From: Candidatus Woesearchaeota archaeon
GTDB lineage: Archaea; Nanobdellota; Nanobdellia; Woesearchaeales; UBA525
Assembly: GCA_023252315.1 (NCBI GenBank)
Contig: JAJPEB010000046.1
Location: forward strand, 1 to 8,717
DNA: 8,717 bases
Direction: 5' to 3'
The position numbers and the translations under genes are program-made. The notes below the pieces were generated by a model. The model ran no database searches, was not told the origin of the DNA, and saw nothing but the letters and a program-made list of their open reading frames with translations. Of this stretch, positions 1 through 5,197 are shown piece after piece. The number at the start of each line of letters is the position of its first letter. Within the stretch, counting starts at the first letter, position 1.

Positions 1-833
1 GGGTTCTCCGTCCTCGACGCGCTGATCGTCTTGCCGCCGATCTGGTCGCCGTTCGCGTCGTACACGTAGAGCACCGCCGTGAAGCTGTCCTGCGACGGGT
101 CGAGCGGGCTATAGCCGTTGTCGTCGAGCAGGAACGCCCCCGTCTTCGTCGTGTACGTGGACGCGTCGAAGTCCGTCGTCCTCGTCGCGCTCTTGCCCGG
201 GGCTACCGCGTCCGTCGTGAACTCCGCGTACGAGTCGTCGCACGACCCCACCGTCTGCTGGTTGAGGCAGCGCGAGCCGCTCTTCGTCTTCACGTACAGC
301 TTCATGAGCATGGTCCCCGTGCTGGAGGAGAGCCCGTTCGCGAGCGTGTAGCTCACCCCGGTGATCTTGAGGCGGCCGTTGGGCGCCTTCGAGTACGCGA
401 CATTGGTGATCGTGAGCGCGAGGCTGCCGCTGAGCTGCTGGGGCGCAGAGCTCGCGCACGCGCCGCTCACGCAGTAGCCGCCCGAGCAATCGCTCGCCGC
501 GCTGCAACTCTTGCCCGAGGCGCAGGTGCCGCACGAGCCGCCGCAGTCGACGTCCGTCTCGCTGCCGTCCTTCACGCCGTTCGCGCAGCTCGCGACGGGC
601 GTGCCCTGCGTGCCTGCCGATGGCGCTACAGGGGCCGGCGCCTGCGCCTGCGCGCCGGTATCGACGGGAGTCCCCTGGCCGCCCTGCTGCGTGCCCGGCG
701 CGCACTGCTGCGCGTCCGGACTCTTGAGATAGCAGAACAGCAGCAGGCCGAGCAGCAGCGCGATGACGACCCAGTAGATGATCCTCTCGACGAATATCGG
801 CTTGACCGTGATGGTGATGCGTGCCTCTTCCAT
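1..833 (-). CDS. Single-pass membrane-anchored protein with eight-cysteine extracellular motif (3' end beyond window)
   Basis: An open frame reads from ATG at 833 through the window edge without a stop, giving 277 complete codons; the C-terminus is missing. Residues 1-17 form a short cytoplasmic tail. Residues 18-36 are one hydrophobic helix (IIYWVVIALLLGLLLFCYL). A Pro/Ala/Gln/Thr-rich linker follows (about 40-80). Residues 83-126 hold a cysteine-rich motif (C83, C97, C101, C104, C110, C116, C121, C126) built around DGSETDVDCGGSCGTC. Similar 'DG-ETDVDCGG-C' motifs are known from secreted and surface proteins of myxobacteria and some archaea. From about 137 on the sequence is Ser/Thr/Gly-rich and probably beta-stranded, with C189 and C198 able to pair. 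Positive residues before the helix (K11, R17) suggest N-inside, C-outside, so the cysteines would be disulfide-bonded outside the cell. It lies 12 bp after the ATPase gene, with a strong ribosome binding site, so the two are probably co-transcribed. The function is unknown; a role in surface assembly or binding is inference. Confidence 0.85.
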   Translation of the reverse strand, partial: MEEARITITVKPIFVERIIYWVVIALLLGLLLFCYLKSPDAQQCAPGTQQGGQGTPVDTGAQAQAPAPVAPSAGTQGTPVASCANGVKDGSETDVDCGGSCGTCASGKSCSAASDCSGGYCVSGACASSAPQQLSGSLALTITNVAYSKAPNGRLKITGVSYTLANGLSSSTGTMLMKLYVKTKSGSRCLNQQTVGSCDDSYAEFTTDAVAPGKSATRTTDFDASTYTTKTGAFLLDDNGYSPLDPSQDSFTAVLYVYDANGDQIGGKTISASRTEN

Positions 834-839
834 TCGTAT

Positions 840-848
840 CCCTCCTCA
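840..848 (-). promoter_or_regulatory. Shine-Dalgarno sequence overlapping the upstream stop codon
   Basis: On the minus strand TGAGGAGGG precedes the ATG at 833. The GGAGG core (845-841) sits 7 nt from the start, which is ideal spacing. The TGA of the upstream ATPase gene is part of the same string, so a terminating ribosome would stop directly on this site. This fixes the start of the membrane protein and argues for translational coupling in a two-gene operon. Confidence 0.8.
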
Positions 849-1973
849 CTTCTTCTTCGTCGCTCTCTTCTGCGCGGCCTTCTTGGGCTTCGCGCTGCCG
901 AGCTCGCCCGCGAGCTTCCTGATCGCGCGCTCGTACTCCTTCGTGTCTTCTTGCGCGCGCTTGGGCTCGGGCTTGCCCGGCGCGTCGGGCGCTGCCGCGC
1001 CATCGACGATATGCATGAGCGCGTCGGCATCCGCCGCGGAATCCCCCGACATGGGCTGCGGGTCGTCGCCGCGCGCAAGCGCCTCCTCGAGGGGGGCCGC
1101 GGCGCTGGCCATGGGCCCGTCCTTGCGCACGTCAGGCCCGCGCTCGATCCTGATGCTCAGGAAGCCCCCGACCTTCCTGTCGGGCGCAGGCGGCGCGTCC
1201 GCGCGCGGCACGGGCGCCTGCCCCTTGGGCGGCGTCGCCACCTTGAGGCTCAGCTCGATCGCGCGCTCGCGCGCGAGCGCGAGCAGGCGCGCGGGGTTGC
1301 CGTCGGCCTTGCGCACGAGCGCCGCGAGCTGCTCGCCATCGAACGGGAACGTGCCCGAGCCGCCCGCGCCCGCGATGCGGCGCTCGAGGATGCTCGCGAG
1401 CTGCGCGTGCGTGTACGCGGGCGTCTTGAGCGCGAGGTGCGCGCCGCGCGGCTGCCCGCGCTCGAGGCGCTCCTTCGTGTCCGCGAGCACGATGTGCGTC
1501 TGCGTCGCGTCCATGATCTCCTTGAGCAGCGCGAGCGCCTCGGGCGAGAGCGCGCCCGCGTTGTCGATGAGGAGGATCTGCTTGCCCGCGGAGAGGTTCT
1601 TGAGCAGCAGCGCGCGCTTCTCGTCAGCCCCCTTGCGCAGGGGGTTGCGCAGCGCACGCGCGAGCAGCGAGACGCTGCCCGAGAGGACGGCGTCGCGCAG
1701 CGCGTCCGCGGTGCCGTGACGCTCCGCGTCGATCGCGTGCGTCTTGTAGCCCGCCTTGAGCTGCTCTTGCGCCCACGCGAGGAAGAGCGTCTTGCCGGTG
1801 CCGGGCTCGCCCGAGAGCGTCGCGAGGCGCTCGTGCTTGATGAGGAAGAGGTTGAATCGCTCCTGGACGTCCTCGAAGCCCACCGCGTACCTGCTCGCGG
1901 GGGAGGGAGGCGCGGGCTCGAACGGGTCCCTCGTGTAGCCGAGCTTCTTCTTCCAGTCCAGGACGAGGGCCAC
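846..1973 (-). CDS. AAA-type ATPase, ExeA/Orc-like, with Asn in place of the Walker B glutamate
   Basis: A 375-residue protein if translation starts at GTG 1973. That start is chosen because a TATA box lies about 27 nt upstream; ATG codons further upstream in this frame lie before the promoter. The N-terminus has LGYTRDPFEP (11-20), resembling the 'PF-P' lead-in of ExeA/GspA-like ATPases. Walker A is GEPGTGKT (55-62). Walker B is ILLIDNAG (133-140), with Asp137 followed by Asn138 where the catalytic Glu is usual. IVLADT (161-166) fits sensor 1, ILERR (195-199) may supply an arginine finger, and GNPARLL (225-231) fits a sensor 2 region. From about 245 on comes a Pro/Ala-rich, probably disordered linker with one hydrophobic patch (GGFLSIRIERG, 269-279), then a lysine-rich tail ending ATKKK. 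No transmembrane helix is seen. It is the first gene of an operon with the membrane protein at 1-833, suggesting a partner or client at the membrane (inference). The ATPase fold is clear; the subfamily and substrate are not. Confidence 0.85.
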   Translation of the reverse strand: MALVLDWKKKLGYTRDPFEPAPPSPASRYAVGFEDVQERFNLFLIKHERLATLSGEPGTGKTLFLAWAQEQLKAGYKTHAIDAERHGTADALRDAVLSGSVSLLARALRNPLRKGADEKRALLLKNLSAGKQILLIDNAGALSPEALALLKEIMDATQTHIVLADTKERLERGQPRGAHLALKTPAYTHAQLASILERRIAGAGGSGTFPFDGEQLAALVRKADGNPARLLALARERAIELSLKVATPPKGQAPVPRADAPPAPDRKVGGFLSIRIERGPDVRKDGPMASAAAPLEEALARGDDPQPMSGDSAADADALMHIVDGAAAPDAPGKPEPKRAQEDTKEYERAIRKLAGELGSAKPKKAAQKRATKKK

Positions 1974-1995
1974 GACGGGATACGTGGGGGCGGCT

Positions 1996-2010
1996 CTTTT
2001 AAAGGTTTCG
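1996..2010 (-). promoter_or_regulatory. Archaeal promoter (BRE + TATA) for the ATPase operon
   Basis: The minus strand reads CGAAACCTTTAAAAG. GAAAC fits the TFB recognition element and CTTTAAAAG the TATA box, centred near 2000. Transcription would start about 25 nt downstream, at or next to the GTG at 1973, making the mRNA effectively leaderless. Confidence 0.7.
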
Positions 2011-2025
2011 CGGGGAGTGGAAAAG

Positions 2026-2046
2026 GAAGGCGGCGCCTTTCGCGAA
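2026..2046. promoter_or_regulatory. Possible operator: adjacent palindromes between divergent promoters
   Basis: Between the two divergent TATA boxes lie an inverted repeat (AAGGC at 2027-2031 and GCCTT at 2035-2039, 3-nt loop) and the perfect 8-bp palindrome TTCGCGAA (2039-2046). The heptamer TTTCGCG also occurs at 2006-2012 and 2038-2044, 32 bp apart, about three helical turns. This could be a regulator site shared by the ATPase and PIN promoters, but short GC-rich palindromes are common by chance in such DNA. Confidence 0.2.
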
Positions 2047-2080
2047 CGCGCGCTCTTCCCTGCCCAGTGGCAAGGCGAGG

Positions 2081-2092
2081 GCATGTTTATAT
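2081..2092 (+). promoter_or_regulatory. Archaeal TATA box for the PIN-like gene
   Basis: GCATGTTTATAT includes TTTATAT (2086-2092), centred near 2089 and 26 nt before the ATG at 2115, the spacing expected for a leaderless transcript. No Shine-Dalgarno sequence precedes that ATG, and the upstream BRE match is weaker than at the other promoters. The position fixes the start at 2115 rather than at any upstream in-frame codon. Confidence 0.65.
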
Positions 2093-2114
2093 CCGGCCGT
2101 TCGCTCCCCGCGGC

Positions 2115-3242
2115 ATGGACGATGTGGCGATCTTTCTCGACAGCGGCTACATCTTCAAGCATCTCTCCCTCGATGGCGTGCTCGCCTCGGGCGTCTCGCA
2201 CTTCGTGGTGCCGGGAGTCCTCGAGGAGATCACGAGATTCTCCCGCATATGCAAGCAGGATATCGCCGCGACGGAGGAGAAGGAGCGCACGAGGGCGCAG
2301 GCGGCGGGATCGAGGGCGCAGTCCGAGGCGCACCTGAGCGTCTCGAGCCTGGTGCGCTACCATGAGGAGCAATCCGGACTGGCCCATGATCCGCATATCG
2401 TCACGATGATCCGCGAGGGCCTCGAGCGCCCCTACGTCCTGGAGCTGCGCAGCGGCACGTCGGGGAACCGCAAAGGGTCGCGCATGGCCATGAAGGGGCA
2501 TTTCGACGCCCTCGTCTCGCACTATGGCGCTGTCGCGGAGGCGCTCGGGGTCCGTATCGAGAGCACCCTCAAGGGGATGGTCGTCTCGCCGATCGGGCGG
2601 CAGGAGCGCGTCGGCCATCAGCACAGGATCCCGGCATACCGGATGGCGGACCTCAGGCGCTTTCGCGACGCCGAGGATGCGCTCGGAAGGCTGCTCGAGA
2701 GGATCGACGCGCTCGACCAGCAGGCAGTGCAGGCGCATCGGGCGGGCATGTTCGCCAAGTACCTGAGCGCGAACAGGCGTGCTATCCTGCGCGCCGAGAC
2801 GCTGCCTGAGGTCGCGGACCTGGCGCAGCTGAGCGCGAAATCGCTCCTCCACCATACCTACAAGGTGGCCGCGAGGGGGAGGCCGCTCAAGGAGCTGGAT
2901 CCTCCCCGGTTCATGGGATCGTTCAAGAGGATGCTGGAGGCGAGGCTCGAGGCCCGCGGCTATGCGCTGAAGAGGAACGATCCTCTCGTGGAGCAGATCG
3001 TCTGCGAGGGCGGGAGGCTCCTCAGGACGCTTGCCAGGACCGGGCGGGAAGTCGCGGAGAACGGCATCGCGACGGACGCGAACCTCGTCTCCGCGGCGTA
3101 CGTGCTCCGTCGAGAGATGCCCTCGTACAGGCATGTCGAGGTCCGCACCTGCGACAGGGATGTGGCGACGATCGTGGAGCTCTACAATGCCATCCACGCG
3201 GATCGCAGCACGAGGATCGCGTGCAAGTACCTGCCGCCGTGA
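2115..3242 (+). CDS. PIN-like nuclease with a large internal helical insertion
   Basis: A 375-residue soluble protein that I do not recognise as a named family. The frame is open far upstream, but ATG 2115 is chosen because a TATA box lies 26 nt before it. The N-terminus IFLDSGYIF (6-14) matches the first strand and metal-binding Asp (D9) of a PIN domain, and E37/E38 in VLEEITRF could be the second acidic residue. The remaining PIN signatures appear only at the C-terminus: IATDANLVSAAYVL (318-331, D321) and RTCDRDVATIV (344-354, D347/D349). About 280 mainly helical, highly charged residues lie between, with several Arg/Lys-rich stretches (119-127, 161-187, 217-226, 254-283) that could bind RNA. 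PIN domains are metal-dependent RNases acting in toxin, rRNA-processing and mRNA-decay roles; which applies here is unknown. It is monocistronic. By my count 19 of its 43 Arg codons are AGG/AGA, against about 5 of 24 in eS1. The PIN assignment rests on motif spacing and could be wrong. Confidence 0.7.
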   Translation: MDDVAIFLDSGYIFKHLSLDGVLASGVSHFVVPGVLEEITRFSRICKQDIAATEEKERTRAQAAGSRAQSEAHLSVSSLVRYHEEQSGLAHDPHIVTMIREGLERPYVLELRSGTSGNRKGSRMAMKGHFDALVSHYGAVAEALGVRIESTLKGMVVSPIGRQERVGHQHRIPAYRMADLRRFRDAEDALGRLLERIDALDQQAVQAHRAGMFAKYLSANRRAILRAETLPEVADLAQLSAKSLLHHTYKVAARGRPLKELDPPRFMGSFKRMLEARLEARGYALKRNDPLVEQIVCEGGRLLRTLARTGREVAENGIATDANLVSAAYVLRREMPSYRHVEVRTCDRDVATIVELYNAIHADRSTRIACKYLPP

Positions 3243-3256
3243 GGCTGGCCTGAGAA

Positions 3257-4033
3257 CTACTCCTCGTCGCCGTCCTGGGCCTCGGACTCCTCGTCCTCGC
3301 CCTTGGGCTTGCGCGCGACGCGCTTGCGCGGCGCATATGCGGGCTCGTCCACGCTCGCGGCCGCGGCCGCCGACGCGAGCTGCTGCCTGCGCGCGTCCTC
3401 CTCCGCGACCTCCTTCTCGAGCAGCTCCTCCATCTCCTTCGTGATCTTGCGGTTGTCGGGGAGCACGACGATCTCCTTGATGTCCGCCGTGCGGATCGGG
3501 TGCGTTTTCGAGCAGAGGTCCTTGAGCGTGCGCTGCGTCTTCATGTCGATGATGTCGAGCATGATGTCGTCGAAGCGCATCTTCTGGTACATCGCGCGCA
3601 GGCGCTCGCGCGCGGCGAGCCTGATCTGCGTCTGCGCGGCCTTGCTCGCGCGCGTGCGCGTGACGAGCAGCGGCTTGATGCGCACCATCCTGCCGCCCGC
3701 GATCCTGAGGATGAAGCTGTCCGAGATCTTGTCGCGGTGCCTGCGGATGAGGCGCTTGATCGCCGACGGCGTCATCAGCATGCCGATGACCTGCGTCTCC
3801 GCCTTGCCGTCCTTCACGTCCGTGACGTCGAAGCGCACGGAGTACGCCTGCTTGCGCGGGTCGTCCGTGAGCACCATGAGGCTCGTCGTGATGCTCTTCG
3901 CCTTGACCGTGGAGCTCTCCGCGACGAGGGTCTCGCCGAGGTAGATGCTGTTGAAGCTCTTGGGCGCATAGATCGGCAGCCAGTGCTTCTTCTTGATCTT
4001 GACCTGCTTCGTCTTCGCGGTCTGCGTAGCCAT
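3257..4033 (-). CDS. rps3ae: 30S ribosomal protein eS1 (S3Ae)
   Basis: A 258-residue protein matching the archaeal/eukaryotic S3Ae family, a small-subunit protein near the mRNA exit/platform side and unrelated to bacterial S1. The basic N-terminus (KKKHWLPIYAPKSF, 14-27) and GETL (33-36) are the usual family opening. Other family features are the motif around KQAYSVRFDVTDV (61-73), the basic helix IKRLIRRHRDKI (92-103) and RTRASKAAQTQIR (126-138). LKDLCSKTHPIRTADIKEIVV (170-190) corresponds to the family's conserved 'CK-IYPL...I-K' segment. From about 197 onward is a Glu-rich helix, an Ala run (221-226), a short basic patch and a strongly acidic end, making it longer at the C-terminus than many archaeal homologues. 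The ATG at 4033 is about 27 nt from a TATA box. The gene converges on the PIN-like gene with only 14 bp between stops and does not sit in a ribosomal cluster here. Confidence 0.95.
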   Translation of the reverse strand: MATQTAKTKQVKIKKKHWLPIYAPKSFNSIYLGETLVAESSTVKAKSITTSLMVLTDDPRKQAYSVRFDVTDVKDGKAETQVIGMLMTPSAIKRLIRRHRDKISDSFILRIAGGRMVRIKPLLVTRTRASKAAQTQIRLAARERLRAMYQKMRFDDIMLDIIDMKTQRTLKDLCSKTHPIRTADIKEIVVLPDNRKITKEMEELLEKEVAEEDARRQQLASAAAAASVDEPAYAPRKRVARKPKGEDEESEAQDGDEE

Positions 4034-4055
4034 CGTGGCGGAGAATCCGCAGGGG

Positions 4056-4070
4056 TTTTATAAATGTTGT
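4056..4070 (-). promoter_or_regulatory. Archaeal promoter (BRE + TATA) for eS1
   Basis: The minus strand reads ACAACATTTATAAAA. The AT-rich core ATTTATAAAA (4065-4056) is the strongest TATA box in the window, preceded by ACAAC as a BRE-like element. Its centre is about 27 nt from the ATG at 4033, implying a leaderless mRNA. It lies in the 65-bp gap after the aldolase stop, so eS1 can be transcribed independently of the aldolase. Confidence 0.75.
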
Positions 4071-4098
4071 GGGTCGTACTGTCCGACGTGAACGATGC

Positions 4099-5088
4099 CT
4101 AACCCCTGTACGTCCCCATCGCCGCCATCGAGCTCTCCTTCGCGCGATCGAGCAGCGCCTTCTGTCCGCCCGCGAGGTCGCCCTTGCCGAACGACTCGAG
4201 CGCGCCGCGCTGCAGCCCGCGCCCGAACGAGAACGTGAGCGACCAGGGGAGGTCCCTCGCCGCCTTGTTCATCTCGTTGAGGTAGACCGTGACGTCGTCG
4301 TCGCCGATGCCGCCCGAGAGGAACGCGATGCCGGGCACTTCCTTGGGCACGCACTCCTTGAGGACCGCGACCGTGCGCTGCGCGATCTCCTCCGCGCTCG
4401 CCTCGGGCCCGTCCTTGCCGGGCACGATCATGTTCGGCTTGAGCACCATGCCCTTGAGGTCGACCTTCGCGGCCGCGAGCTCCCTGAACACCGCCTTGAG
4501 CGTGTCGCGCGTGACCTCCTCGCAGCGCGCGAGGGTGTGGTCGCCGTCCATGAGCACCTCCGGCTCGACGATGGGCACGATGCCCGCGTCCTGGCACGCC
4601 TTCGCGTACGCCGCGAGCCTGCGCGCGCTCTCCGCGATATTCTTCTCCGTCGGGAGGCCCTCGCCGATGCGGATGACCGCGCGCCACTTCGCGAACCGCG
4701 CGCCCGCGGCCTTGTACCTCGCGAGGCGCTCCTTGAGGTCGTCGAGCCCCTTCGTGAGCTCCTCGCCGTTGGGCTGCTTCTCGAGGCCCATGTCCACCTT
4801 GATGCCGGGGATGATCCCCTCCTTCCGTAGGCACTCGACGAACGGCACGCCCGCCTCCGTCTCCTGGAAGAGCGTCTCCTCGAACATGATCGCGCCGCTG
4901 ATGCGCTGGCCCAGGCCGCTGGCCGTCACGAGCATCTCGCGGTACCTGCGGCGGTTCTCCTCGGTGTTCTCGACCCCGATGTCCGAGAAGCGCTTCGCGA
5001 TCGTGCCCGTGCTCTCGTCCATCGCGAGGATGCCCTTGGGCTTTGCCACCATCGCCGCCGCGACCGTGTGAAGGGATGTGCTGTCCAT
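4099..5088 (-). CDS. fba: Class I fructose-bisphosphate aldolase (eukaryotic/bacterial glycolytic type)
   Basis: Cleaves fructose 1,6-bisphosphate to dihydroxyacetone phosphate and glyceraldehyde 3-phosphate, and the reverse, through a lysine Schiff base in the cytoplasm. The 329 residues match the classical class I family end to end: KGILAMDESTGTIAKRF (18-34, active-site D24), GVENTEENRRRYR (38-50), GIIPGIKVD (91-99), AKWRAV (133-138, K134 and R136), IVEPEVLMDGDH (173-184, E175/E177), LKPNM (216-220, Schiff-base K217), FLSGG (256-260) and FSFGRGLQ (286-293). All key residues are present. The C-terminus ends GTYRG, shorter than the mobile Tyr tail of animal enzymes. ATG 5088 is preferred: the upstream in-frame ATG at 5112 lies too close to the TATA box to be within the transcript. 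This start implies a leader of about 12 nt with no clear Shine-Dalgarno sequence. Many archaea instead use DhnA-type aldolase or the bifunctional FBP aldolase/phosphatase, so this gene may have been acquired from bacteria (inference). Confidence 0.95.
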   Translation of the reverse strand: MDSTSLHTVAAAMVAKPKGILAMDESTGTIAKRFSDIGVENTEENRRRYREMLVTASGLGQRISGAIMFEETLFQETEAGVPFVECLRKEGIIPGIKVDMGLEKQPNGEELTKGLDDLKERLARYKAAGARFAKWRAVIRIGEGLPTEKNIAESARRLAAYAKACQDAGIVPIVEPEVLMDGDHTLARCEEVTRDTLKAVFRELAAAKVDLKGMVLKPNMIVPGKDGPEASAEEIAQRTVAVLKECVPKEVPGIAFLSGGIGDDDVTVYLNEMNKAARDLPWSLTFSFGRGLQRGALESFGKGDLAGGQKALLDRAKESSMAAMGTYRG

Positions 5089-5120
5089 GCGTATCGACCC
5101 CGAACAGCGCATTCCGGGGA

Positions 5121-5137
5121 GGATTAAATAGTTTGTG
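5121..5137 (-). promoter_or_regulatory. Archaeal promoter (BRE + TATA) for the aldolase
   Basis: The minus strand reads ACACAAACTATTTAATC around 5137-5121. ACAAAC is BRE-like and TATTTAAT (5130-5123) is the TATA box, centred near 5126. The start codon at 5088 is about 38 nt away, so a start site near 5100 would leave a short leader of about 12 nt, unlike the leaderless genes in this window. It is divergent from the glycosyltransferase promoter about 45 bp away. Confidence 0.65.
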
Positions 5138-5163
5138 TGACGGGAAATGAGCACTTCGCAGGA

Positions 5164-5177
5164 GCAAATTTTTAAAC
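5164..5177 (+). promoter_or_regulatory. Archaeal promoter (BRE + TATA) for the glycosyltransferase pair
   Basis: GCAAATTTTTAAAC has a BRE-like GCAAA followed by TTTTTAAA, centred near 5172 and 26 nt before the ATG at 5198. This geometry predicts a leaderless mRNA and argues against the in-frame ATG at 5147, which lies upstream of the TATA box. Confidence 0.7.
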
Positions 5178-5197
5178 ATCCCGGCGACTCTCCCCGC

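Noticed and set aside
109..849. 246-residue minus-strand open frame at the left end
   Set aside because: It is a shifted frame of the cysteine-rich membrane protein; the true frame starts at 833 after a strong ribosome binding site and stays open to the window edge.
1260..1300. Alternating GCGCGAGC-like stretches as simple repeats or CRISPR-like units
   Set aside because: They are Ala-Arg-Glu codon runs within the ATPase coding sequence in GC-rich DNA, without regular spacing or unique spacers.
951..2114. Plus-strand open frame continuous with the PIN-like gene, giving a 763-residue protein
   Set aside because: It runs antisense to the clear ATPase gene, its sequence is an Arg/Leu/Glu-rich low-complexity shadow, and the TATA box at 2086-2092 places the real start at 2115.
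1974..3197. Minus-strand extension upstream of the ATPase, giving a 783-residue protein
   Set aside because: It is antisense to the PIN-like gene and upstream of the ATPase promoter at 1996-2010. The extension has no recognisable domain.
2115..3242. PIN-like gene as a VapC toxin of a toxin-antitoxin pair
   Set aside because: It is nearly three times VapC length, has its own promoter, and no small upstream antitoxin gene is present in the 141-bp gap.
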